The notes under the pieces were generated by a model. It made no database searches. It was not told the DNA's origin and worked only from the letters and a program-made list of their open reading frames with translations. A stretch of DNA of 17,757 bases from Nitrospira defluvii (lineage in GTDB: Bacteria; Nitrospirota; Nitrospiria; Nitrospirales; Nitrospiraceae): NCBI GenBank assembly GCA_016199015.1, contig JACQHN010000029.1, positions 1 through 17,757 of the forward strand. Direction: 5' to 3'. Below are positions 6,717-13,197 of this stretch, one piece after another. The position numbers were made by a program, and so were the translations under genes. Positions within the stretch are counted from its first letter, which is position 1. Each line of letters starts with the position of its first letter.

Positions 6717-8198
6717 TTACCCCGCCACCCATCCATACAATCGATGACTCGGCTCAGGGCCTTCCTCCAGGTAACTCATCCGCATACGGCCCACGTAATC
6801 AGACGGCACCTGCTTGCGTGTGGCGGCGACATCGACGCCGAATAGTTTCGCAGCGTTCAGGCCAAAAATCTGTGTCTTGACCTCACGCGTCAGGGGCACG
6901 TACCCATGCTGTTCAATCAACTGATCCGGGATCTGAAACCGCCGAAAGGCCTCGATTTGCCACTGCGGGGTCCCCGACCAAATCGAGTCCGTTCCCCACA
7001 ACACATGCTCCACCCCAAAGGCGCCTGTGATCTGCCCAAGCAGATGGGCGCAGACCGCCGGATGTGCGGTCACCAGCTGCCCAAATGTTGAGCCGAGTTC
7101 CATATAGATATTCTGAATAGCCGGCTCGGCCTGTTTCATCCGACAGAACTCCGTCGTCCAGGGAATGGCCCCAGTCTTCGCGAAGGTGTCATCGATTGAG
7201 GCCGACGTCAGCAGGCCGGAGTGATACACGAGGAACTGCAGATCGGGAAAATCCTTGGCCGCCCTGATGAGATCGCGGGGGTGGTTGTACTCGGGCACCG
7301 GACCAAGCGGAAGGCCCTTATGAACACAGATGCGCGGGATTTTCAGTTTCCGCGCCTGCTCCAGCATGGGGTACGCGATCTTCTCGTCATCCATCCACCA
7401 ACCCTGCTCGAATCCAACCGGGCAGGACCCCGTGTAGCATTTCCAGGCCTCCACCTTGAGAGTCTCGGCCTGCATCGCCATAAAGTCCAAATCTTTGAGG
7501 CCCAATTGCGGCGTGGCCAACCCATGCGCCAGCATGCGCTGCGAACCGGCCAAGCGGTTGATCTCGTCCCGGATGTGCGCCATTTCTTTCGGAGGCACGA
7601 CAGCGTCCTGAGGATAGGGTCCCGGCGGGGTGCTGATCAACCCGATGGAGGTCTCACTGTCCAGAAATATTTCTTTGATGAAGTTCTGCCAGGAGAGATC
7701 GTCGATGGTGCCACGATCCGCGGAGAGCTTCGGATTCAGTCCCGCCTCTCGTGTCCGTCGGCGCAACGACAAGAGGGCCTGCTTGGTGACCGCCCCTTTG
7801 CGACCAGCCTCGGCGCCGGCCGGATCGTAGTGGCTCCCGACATAATGGGTTTGCACATCGAAGATAAAATAGGGCTCGCCGGTACGCTCCGCGAATGCCG
7901 CTGCTTCGACCGCTTCGACATCCAACACGTCGAAGAATTTGCCGAACACAGTATTCATGGCCAAGAGCGCCACTGCCATTCCACCTGTCGTGCGCAGCAA
8001 GTCGCGCCGCGTGAGGCCTAAGGATGCGGCTGCGTAATCGGCAGCTGCAGTGACCAGATGGTCGACGCGGGCCTGAGCAGCGGTTTGTGGGTGCGGGGCA
8101 AACTCCTCATTGGACACCACGTGAGTCGGAATAGGCGATGCCGACAATGCCCCTCGCCTGAGGCCCTTCTCACCACCCATGCCTGTTGATCGACTCAT
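6717..8198 (-). CDS. Tat-targeted amidohydrolase (Amidohydro_2 family)
   Basis: Codes for 493 residues, a metal-dependent hydrolase of the amidohydrolase-2/ACMSD-like superfamily. An N-terminal stretch of about 60 residues precedes a twin-arginine motif LTRRDLL (residues 62-68) and a hydrophobic stretch, GMAVALLAMN, so export by Tat is likely despite the long leader. Barrel landmarks follow: FDVQTHYV (Gln116, His118) at the first strand, ICVHKG (His293), FLVYHSG (His326), WGTDSIW (Asp404) and a final GLNAAKLFGVD. The usual HxH of the first strand is QxH here. The start at 8198 has AGGAG 11 bases upstream; a GTG at 8210 sits directly on that site and is less likely. The substrate is unknown. 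The gene is monocistronic, and the signalling operon diverges from it across 263 bp. Confidence 0.85.
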   Translation of the reverse strand: MSRSTGMGGEKGLRRGALSASPIPTHVVSNEEFAPHPQTAAQARVDHLVTAAADYAAASLGLTRRDLLRTTGGMAVALLAMNTVFGKFFDVLDVEAVEAAAFAERTGEPYFIFDVQTHYVGSHYDPAGAEAGRKGAVTKQALLSLRRRTREAGLNPKLSADRGTIDDLSWQNFIKEIFLDSETSIGLISTPPGPYPQDAVVPPKEMAHIRDEINRLAGSQRMLAHGLATPQLGLKDLDFMAMQAETLKVEAWKCYTGSCPVGFEQGWWMDDEKIAYPMLEQARKLKIPRICVHKGLPLGPVPEYNHPRDLIRAAKDFPDLQFLVYHSGLLTSASIDDTFAKTGAIPWTTEFCRMKQAEPAIQNIYMELGSTFGQLVTAHPAVCAHLLGQITGAFGVEHVLWGTDSIWSGTPQWQIEAFRRFQIPDQLIEQHGYVPLTREVKTQIFGLNAAKLFGVDVAATRKQVPSDYVGRMRMSYLEEGPEPSHRLYGWVAG

Positions 8199-8461
8199 CG
8201 ACTCACACACTCCTGATGATTCGCCCGATTCTGTGGAATGTCCCCAGTTCTGTCAAGTCACGCCCAGCGTTCGGTCATCCAGGGAAGCCACTTCATGTCA
8301 CACGTTTTATGCTCCGCGCCTCAAGATCGTCCGCCTTTCAGCCGATATAGTCCAACTGGACGCCCTCATTTTCTCATGGGCGGGCCCCAACTCCGTGGGT
8401 GGCCATCGTATCGATCAGTGGCCTCCCGAGCGAACGCACCGAACATGCACGAGAGCCCCCC

Positions 8462-8797
8462 ATGCGACGAGTCGTGATTGAAGAACTCACGCCGGGCATG
8501 ATCTTAGCCAAACCCGTCACGAACGCAGCCGGGCTCGTGGTGCTTCCCTCCGGCGCCGAACTGGATGAGGCAACCCTCCCCCGCTTGCAGCGCCTGGGCC
8601 TGGCCTCCGTGTTTATCGAGGGGGAGGCAGGCGACGCCGGTGGCAAAACCCTCGCCGAACTGGAAGCCGAACTCGAACACCGCTTCCGACTTGTCAGCAA
8701 CGACCCGCTTCAACGCCAACTTCTGGAGGCGATCCGGCTCCACCTTCGCACCACGCATGGGGTCAGCGAGAGTCCGGGCCCGACGCCGATATCATGA
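8462..8797 (+). CDS. Stand-alone HD-GYP-type N-terminal (DUF3391-like) domain protein
   Basis: Codes for 111 residues. The sequence VVIEELTPGMILAKPV, GLVVLPSGAELDEATLPRL and GLASVFIEGE is the pattern seen at the N terminus of many HD-GYP phosphodiesterases and of related c-di-GMP signalling proteins. Here it exists as a separate small protein. Residues 62-98 (GKTLAELEAELEHRF onward) form a likely helical or coiled-coil tail. The start is the ATG at 8462, where the family pattern begins; the frame open to 8399 adds nothing. The ribosome site is weak. The stop codon overlaps the HDOD gene start by four bases (ATGA), so translation of the two is coupled. It probably works as a partner or sensor of the HDOD protein; that is an inference from context. 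Confidence 0.75.
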   Translation: MRRVVIEELTPGMILAKPVTNAAGLVVLPSGAELDEATLPRLQRLGLASVFIEGEAGDAGGKTLAELEAELEHRFRLVSNDPLQRQLLEAIRLHLRTTHGVSESPGPTPIS

Positions 8798-9630
8798 GTC
8801 CTTCAGCTAAGGTTGATCTCCATCGACGGATCGAGCAAGTCGGCGAGTTGCCGACCCTGCCCCATGTCGTTCAAAAGCTCGCTTCAATGATCGGCCGCAC
8901 CAACGTCTCGGCGGAAGAAATCGGCACCCTGATCGAGAAGGATCAAGTGCTGTCCGCCAAAGTCTTGCGGCTGGCTAATTCGCCGTTTTACGGATTCCCC
9001 TCGCGCATCGCCTCGGTCGCCCATGCCGTGGTAGTGCTGGGGTTGAACGTGGTCAAGGGCCTCACATTATGCGCGACCGCGTTCGACATGATGAAAAACG
9101 CCGGCATGAACGAGCTCTGGCGTCACTCACTGGGCGTCGCCATCACCGCACATATCCTCGGCACGAAAGCCGCGCTGAAGAATCCAGAAGAAGTCTTTGT
9201 CGCCGGCCTCCTGCATGACATCGGCAAAGTGGTGCTCTATGTCAAATGGCCCGATGTCGGCCGGCAGATTACGGCAGCTACTCGCAAGACCTCCCGTTCT
9301 TTGATAGAAAACGAACAAGAGCTGTTCGAAGTGACCCATGCCGATGTGGGGGGATGGCTCGCAACCGCCTGGCATCTTCCGACCAGTCTGCGCGAACCTA
9401 TTCTCTATCATCACAACCCGACTGCCGCCCTGGACGCGCCGCTCCAAGCCGCGATCGTGCATGTGGCCGATGTGCTGGTCAAGGGCCTGGCCTGTGGCAA
9501 CCCCGGCGACGATCTGGTACCGCCGCTTTCCCGTCAGGCCTGGGATCTGGTGGGCCTGGACGCGCAGAGTCTCGCCCAGTGCCTCGCCAAGGCCGAGGAA
9601 GAATTCCAGACCATCGATGACTACCTATGA
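8794..9630 (+). CDS. HDOD domain signalling protein
   Basis: Codes for 278 residues, cytoplasmic. The HDOD region starts at residue 17: ELPTLPHVVQKLASMI, then EKDQVLSAKVLRLANSPFYGFPSRIASVAHAVVVLGLNVVKGL, a classic HDOD signature. Unlike many HDOD proteins, it keeps residues that look like HD-superfamily metal ligands: His111 (WRHS), HDIGK (His141, Asp142), His182 (THADVGG), His206-His207 (ILYHHNP) and Asp226. Enzymatic activity is therefore not excluded, although HDOD proteins are generally regarded as non-catalytic regulators of motility, virulence and stress signalling. The gene sits between the isolated N-terminal domain and the diguanylate cyclase, overlapping each by four bases, so the three products probably form one signalling unit. 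Confidence 0.9.
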   Translation: MSPSAKVDLHRRIEQVGELPTLPHVVQKLASMIGRTNVSAEEIGTLIEKDQVLSAKVLRLANSPFYGFPSRIASVAHAVVVLGLNVVKGLTLCATAFDMMKNAGMNELWRHSLGVAITAHILGTKAALKNPEEVFVAGLLHDIGKVVLYVKWPDVGRQITAATRKTSRSLIENEQELFEVTHADVGGWLATAWHLPTSLREPILYHHNPTAALDAPLQAAIVHVADVLVKGLACGNPGDDLVPPLSRQAWDLVGLDAQSLAQCLAKAEEEFQTIDDYL

Positions 9631-10604
9631 GCGGCCTTCCTTCCAACCGACGCATCCTATTGCTGCACAACGACCCAACCGAAATCGAGCGGCTGACCGC
9701 TGGACTGAGTCGATCTGGATTCACTGTCGTTGCGGCAGATGCCGGCCGCCTGGCGATGCACGAACTGGTGCATGATCCGCCCTGTTTGGTATTGGCCGCA
9801 GAGGGTACGAACGGACGTTCGGCAGACACCCTCGCCCGAGAGTTGCGCGCCGATCCCTTCCTGGGACGGCTCCCGCTGATCATCCTGGTTCGGGATATCC
9901 GGATCAACGATTTGGATTGGGCGACGCTCGGCGTGGATGACTATATCGCCGTCCCCTACCGACCTGACGAAGTCCCGCAACGGGTGCGCCTCTGCCTCAG
10001 CCGGCTTGAACGCTCGTTGGACGCCAATCCCTTGACCAGGCTCCCAGGCAACAGCACGATTCTTCATGAAACGACCACGCGTATCGACAGCCGAGCGCCC
10101 TTTGCCTTAGCCTACCTGGATCTCGACAACTTCAAGTCCTTCAACGACCGTTACGGCTATGCCCGCGGCGATGAGGTGCTGGTGGTTACGTGCCGGATCC
10201 TGACGACCGTCGTCAGCGAACTGGCCGGCACCGATGGGTTTGTCGGCCATGTGGGCGGAGACGATTTTGTATTCATGAGCACGCCCGCCACCATTGAGGC
10301 CATCTGCCAAACCCTCATCAAGCGTTTTGATTTGGTGATCCCGGACTTTTACGATCCGGAAGATCGCCAGAAGGGGTTCATCGATTCCGTCGACCGGCGG
10401 GGCAATCACGAGCGGTTTCCCATCATGAGCCTGTCCATCGCCGTGGTGACCAACGAACATCGCACCATTTCTCACCCCGGCGATGTCAGCAAGATTGCTT
10501 CCGAACTGAAGAAGGTCGCCAAGAGCCGGCCCGGCAGCGTCTACGTGAAAGATCACCGGGGGACGGATACACCAGAGTCAGCATTCGAAATCAGTAAGAT
10601 CTAA
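9627..10604 (+). CDS. Diguanylate cyclase with degenerate receiver domain
   Basis: Codes for 325 residues. Residues 8-125 have the receiver fold pattern (RRILLLHNDP, LPLIILVRD, VDDYIAVPYRPDEV). The phosphorylation residues are gone: the acidic pair is His14-Asn15, the acceptor Asp position is Ala58 (LVLAAEG) and the switch Lys is Val109, so it cannot be a normal phospho-receiver. Residues 135-310 are a GGDEF domain: DANPLTRLPG, LAYLDLDNFKSFND (metal-binding Asp), YARGDEVL and the active-site GGDDF (210-214). The catalytic motif looks functional. The product-inhibition RxxD site, expected at residues 201-204, is absent (GTDG). An insertion of about 20 residues (YDPEDRQKGF) precedes the last strands. 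The gene starts in an ATGA overlap with the HDOD gene and is the last of the operon. Confidence 0.9.
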   Translation: MSGLPSNRRILLLHNDPTEIERLTAGLSRSGFTVVAADAGRLAMHELVHDPPCLVLAAEGTNGRSADTLARELRADPFLGRLPLIILVRDIRINDLDWATLGVDDYIAVPYRPDEVPQRVRLCLSRLERSLDANPLTRLPGNSTILHETTTRIDSRAPFALAYLDLDNFKSFNDRYGYARGDEVLVVTCRILTTVVSELAGTDGFVGHVGGDDFVFMSTPATIEAICQTLIKRFDLVIPDFYDPEDRQKGFIDSVDRRGNHERFPIMSLSIAVVTNEHRTISHPGDVSKIASELKKVAKSRPGSVYVKDHRGTDTPESAFEISKI

Positions 10605-10952
10605 CCCATCGATTAGCAGGCTGTGAAAACACTACTTCCGCATGCTAGAACTCCGATGATCTGCACGTATCTGCGATAAGAGAGCACTCCCGGAGGATGC
10701 TCAAAAAGGCGGCCTCTCCACTCGTCGTCGTTCGTCTCTCGGCGCGAAGCGGGGGAGCAAATGGCGTATAGCGCATGGCCTGAAACAGAGTCAGACCCCG
10801 GTGTTCTGACCTTTTAGCTATAAGCCATTGGCCATAAGCTCTGCTCCCTGACGAGATACGCCTCACTCTTCACGGGTGTCGAGAATGCTGCTGGCGGACT
10901 TTTTCAGTATCCTGTTGGGGTGATGTCCGAGTGTGGGAGGGGAAACGTTACT
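10605..10952. other. Intergenic region without a gene
   Basis: 348 bp between convergent genes. It holds the inverted-repeat element at 10694-10913 and, just after the cyclase gene, a second fragment AGGCTGTGAAAAC (10618-10630) resembling one end of that element. A small palindrome GTCAGA-(9)-TCTGAC at 10790-10810 is followed by CTTTT on the plus strand and could be a weak terminator for the signalling operon. No open frame looks coding. Confidence 0.6.
10694..10913. repeat. 220-bp inverted-repeat element (MITE/REP-like)
   Basis: The ends 10694-10714 (AGGATGCTCAAAAAGGC...) and 10893-10913 (...ACTTTTTCAGTATCCT) are 21-base inverted repeats with 17 matching positions. The interior has no coding frame and carries smaller repeats, including GTCAGA/TCTGAC and a stretch with AGCTATAAGCCATTGGCC and ATAAGCT. 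The ends resemble those of the element at 5548-5670 (shared GGnTGnTCAAAAnGG), so both probably belong to one genome-wide family. It stands between two convergent operons. Confidence 0.65.
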
Positions 10953-11471
10953 CTACTCCGACCGTAGTTCAGGAGAGGACGCGCCGGGTGCCTGTCCGCC
11001 GCCATTCCCGCCATACTGACGGCGAAGCTCTCGCCGATACGCGCGGCGCTCTTCGGGCGACATACTCTTAAATTTTTCCCGCAACGCCTGACGCTGTTCG
11101 GGGGGCAGGGACCTGAACCACCGTCTGGCATCGCGCACAGACTCGCGTTGTTCAGGCGGAAGCTGACGAAATTGCTGAAACCGTTCGCGCAGTTGCTGCT
11201 GTTGCTCCGGCGGAAGTGTCCGCCATTGTTTGAACCGCTGCTTTGCCTCTTGACGCTCCTCAGGCGTCATCGTCCCCCATTGCTGGGCCCCGTTGCGTAA
11301 TCGCTCCTGTTTGCGCGGCGGCAACTGATCCCAGGTGTCGCTGAAACGCTGCAACAGTTGTTGTTCGCCGGGACTCAATTGGCTCCATGGCACCCCTGTT
11401 GGCTCGCCTTGGGCCCAGGCCGACGCCACCCCACATGCCAGCACGATCATGCAAATACGTAACGCTCTCAT
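10953..11471 (-). CDS. DUF3106 family secreted protein with 18-residue repeats
   Basis: Codes for 172 residues. MRALRICMIVLACGVASAWA is a signal peptide. The rest is built from seven units of 18 residues, starting at about residue 29 and ending near 152, each with the shape W/F-x2-L-P-P-E-x-R-x2-L-R-x-R-F-x2: WSQLSPGEQQLLQRFSDT, WDQLPPRKQERLRNGAQQ, WRTLPPEQQQQLRERFQQ, FRSLPPEQRQALREKFKS and so on. This is the DUF3106 pattern and predicts a helical, strongly basic rod in the periplasm. Its start overlaps the stop of the preceding gene by four bases (ATGA), and it is the last gene of the sigma-factor operon. DUF3106 genes near ECF sigma factors are known in other bacteria. The mechanism is unknown. 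Confidence 0.85.
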   Translation of the reverse strand: MRALRICMIVLACGVASAWAQGEPTGVPWSQLSPGEQQLLQRFSDTWDQLPPRKQERLRNGAQQWGTMTPEERQEAKQRFKQWRTLPPEQQQQLRERFQQFRQLPPEQRESVRDARRWFRSLPPEQRQALREKFKSMSPEERRAYRRELRRQYGGNGGGQAPGASSPELRSE

Positions 11472-11809
11472 GGACCGGTCTGCATCCTCATCCGCTCGCG
11501 TGGTGTGTCCGGACTCTGACTCGGCTCGACGCTCTTCGGCTGCCTGCGGGCGCGTACCCCAGAGTCTACCTTTTCGGCTTTCGACCCTGGCGAATTTCTC
11601 GAAAGAAGATCATCAGACGTTTCGAATGGATCCACCCAGCGTCCATCCTCATTGTGCCAGGAACCCAAAAATTCCAGAAAATCCGTCTCCGCTTCATCTG
11701 CTCGCGGCAACGACTCCGGGGCGGCCTGTGCCAGCGTGGCACACAGCCAGACGCCGAGCAGCAACAGTCGCCTAGCCGGTCGTAGCGGGACCATCGGCCA
11801 GCCAGTCAT
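11468..11809 (-). CDS. Small secreted protein of the sigma-factor operon, unknown function
   Basis: Codes for 113 residues from 11809, or 108 from the ATG at 11794; neither has a clear ribosome site. An N-terminal RPARRLLLLGVWLCATLAQA is a signal peptide with cleavage after AQA. The mature N terminus contains DFLEFLGSWHNEDGRWVDPF, an acidic and aromatic motif. The tail is rich in Ser, Pro and Arg and looks disordered. The gene overlaps the anti-sigma-like gene upstream by 38 bp (from 11809) and the DUF3106 gene downstream by four, so it must be translated with them. I do not recognise it beyond the FLEFLG-type motif, which I believe recurs in equivalent positions of related operons. Confidence 0.7.
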   Translation of the reverse strand: MTGWPMVPLRPARRLLLLGVWLCATLAQAAPESLPRADEAETDFLEFLGSWHNEDGRWVDPFETSDDLLSRNSPGSKAEKVDSGVRARRQPKSVEPSQSPDTPRERMRMQTGP

Positions 11810-12131
11810 AGAATTCGAGGTCTTCCGAGAGTTCGATGTTCTCGGATGATTGCATCAATTCAAGATCTTCGAGCAGCGGGAGGTGGGAATGGTTTCCCCC
11901 GATGGATGGCCATATCCATAGCGTGAGAGCCAATGCGACCACCGAGGCCAGGGCCGCTCCACCGGCCCACCTGAGCCAGGGCCGCCGGGGTGATGCATGG
12001 TCCAATACATTCAGCCGCGCGCGCTGCACCAGCAAGATGGTCTTTTGATCAAGATCGTGCACACTCTGATCCAGAAGACGCTTCGCTGCCGCCGCTAACG
12101 GGTCCGATTGTGGGTTCGACCATTCACTCAT
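11772..12131 (-). CDS. Anti-sigma-like membrane protein (DUF3619-like)
   Basis: Codes for 119 residues from the ATG at 12131, which overlaps the sigma-factor stop by four bases (ATGA) and has AGGAG 10 bases upstream. A cytoplasmic N-terminal half (LAAAAKRLLDQSVHDLDQKTILLVQRARLNVL) is followed by one transmembrane helix (WAGGAALASVVALALTLWIW) and an acidic tail ending LELSEDLEFYDWL-like (in full ENIELSEDLEFYDWLADGP). The layout, a short helical domain, one membrane span and an acidic extracytoplasmic tail placed directly after an ECF sigma gene, fits an anti-sigma or sigma-modulating protein. It lacks the ZAS zinc motif (HxxxCxxC). The DUF3619 link is from memory of similar operons and is tentative. 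Confidence 0.75.
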   Translation of the reverse strand: MSEWSNPQSDPLAAAAKRLLDQSVHDLDQKTILLVQRARLNVLDHASPRRPWLRWAGGAALASVVALALTLWIWPSIGGNHSHLPLLEDLELMQSSENIELSEDLEFYDWLADGPATTG

Positions 12132-12745
12132 GGCCAATGCTCTCCTAATCGTTTTCTCAAAACCTGTAACGCACGAAAGAGATGCGTCTTGACGCTGCCC
12201 TCCGAGCAGCCCATCGCGTGCGCTGTTTGCGCCACGCCCAGCTCTTCCCAGATGCGCAGGAGAAACGCCTGCTGTTGCCGCAACGGGAGGGCGCGCAATG
12301 CGACATCGAGTGCCGCACAGGCGCGCTTGCGCTTCAGGTCTTCATCGGGCGCCACGGCGACTCGGTTGGGAACTTGCTCCAGCGGATCTTCTCGTTCTTC
12401 TTCATCCTGCGGGCTATGGAAAAATTCTCGCAGACGGTTCCGCACCTTCGTCCGGCGGTACCAATCGCGAATACGACTCTGCAGAATACAGTGAAAAAGC
12501 GGTCCCCACTCCCCTTCAGTCCGATCGCCATAATTCTGTACGAGCTTCAACATGGCATCCTGCACGAGATCGAGCGCCTCGTCCTCATTCCCCGTGGCAA
12601 TCTGTGCCATGCGGAATGCCCGCCGCTCAATCCCTGCTAAGAACCGATCCAATGCCTGGGTTCGATCCAGAGATCCCACCCTCTCACCCAGGCAAAGGCT
12701 GCCGGGTTGCCCATCTACACCGATAGGAGAATGCCAGCCGTTCAT
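12128..12745 (-). CDS. ECF-type sigma-70 factor
   Basis: Codes for 205 residues. Sigma region 2 spans about residues 28-110: LDRFLAGIERRAFRMAQIA, then EDEALDLVQDAMLKLVQNY and RIRDWYRRTKVRNRLREFF. An acidic linker follows (DEEEREDPLEQ). Region 4 covers about 145-200: ALRALPLRQQQAFLLRIWEE, LGVAQTAHAMGCSEGSVKTHLFRALQVLRKRL, a canonical helix-turn-helix. It would direct RNA polymerase to an ECF-type regulon. It heads a four-gene operon with ATGA overlaps at two of the three junctions. The start at 12745 has only a modest site (TAGGCGG). The first 25 residues are not conserved-looking, so the true start could be internal, although no better start codon was found. Confidence 0.9.
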   Translation of the reverse strand: MNGWHSPIGVDGQPGSLCLGERVGSLDRTQALDRFLAGIERRAFRMAQIATGNEDEALDLVQDAMLKLVQNYGDRTEGEWGPLFHCILQSRIRDWYRRTKVRNRLREFFHSPQDEEEREDPLEQVPNRVAVAPDEDLKRKRACAALDVALRALPLRQQQAFLLRIWEELGVAQTAHAMGCSEGSVKTHLFRALQVLRKRLGEHWP

Positions 12746-13197
12746 GGCCGCCTACCGCACCAGCATCCGATAGACGGGTAGAATACGATCTAATATGTGG
12801 GCTGGACAATGGCTCCCCTCCTGCCGCCACGGCCCGACCTGATCACCCTCACGATCGCGAGTGCGAGGGGTCTCGTGGTCACTGAGATCCGTCCGATTCT
12901 CGATCCGAGCAGCCACAAAATCAAGAGATTGCCCGCGCCACCCCCTCGCCTGAACAGACGTCCTCGCGCTCCCCAGCGTTCCCTGACGATGGACACTCAT
13001 GCCCTCTTTGCTCTTCCGAAGCACCATCGATCCACCCCCCTGTGCAGGGAAAACGCACCGACGGTGCATCGGTTGACCGCGTCGCCCAGGACGCGAGCAT
13101 GGAGTCAACGGCTACGGAAACCGGCTCTGTCGGGAGAACAACTGCTGGATCCAGGTGGAATCTGCGATAGGGCGCGGAGAGTGGTATTCAGACAGAA
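12746..13197. other. Intergenic region, no convincing gene
   Basis: About 450 bp between the giant gene and the sigma-factor operon, both on the minus strand. Short minus-strand frames exist, such as one ending at 12752 (from MSVHRQGTLG at 13000) and one at 12790-12996, but their composition is not protein-like and they have no homology I recognise. A small palindrome GCACCGACGGTGC lies at 13054-13066. The possible sigma-operon promoter at 12780-12809 is listed separately. Confidence 0.5.
12780..12809 (-). promoter_or_regulatory. Possible promoter of the ECF sigma operon
   Basis: On the minus strand there is TTGTCC (12809-12804), an 18-bp spacer and TATTCT (12785-12780), each matching the sigma-70 boxes at 4 of 6. 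ECF operons are often self-controlled, so this may not be the true promoter. Confidence 0.3.

Noticed and set aside
7221-8021. Plus-strand frame of 266 codons opposite the amidohydrolase.
   Set aside because: It is antisense to a clear enzyme gene and its product shows no domain or sensible composition.
8211-8461. Possible promoter of the signalling operon (GATATAGT near 8344).
   Set aside because: No -35 box at suitable spacing was found, so the call cannot be supported.
13050-13066. Small palindrome followed by GTTTT on the minus strand, a possible terminator of the giant gene.
   Set aside because: The stem is only about 5 pairs, it lies over 130 bp from the stop codon, and the T run is short.
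12752-13108. Minus-strand frame of 118 codons just upstream of the sigma factor.
   Set aside because: Arg/Gly/Ser-rich composition without any recognisable pattern and no good ribosome site; kept only as a remark in the intergenic entry.
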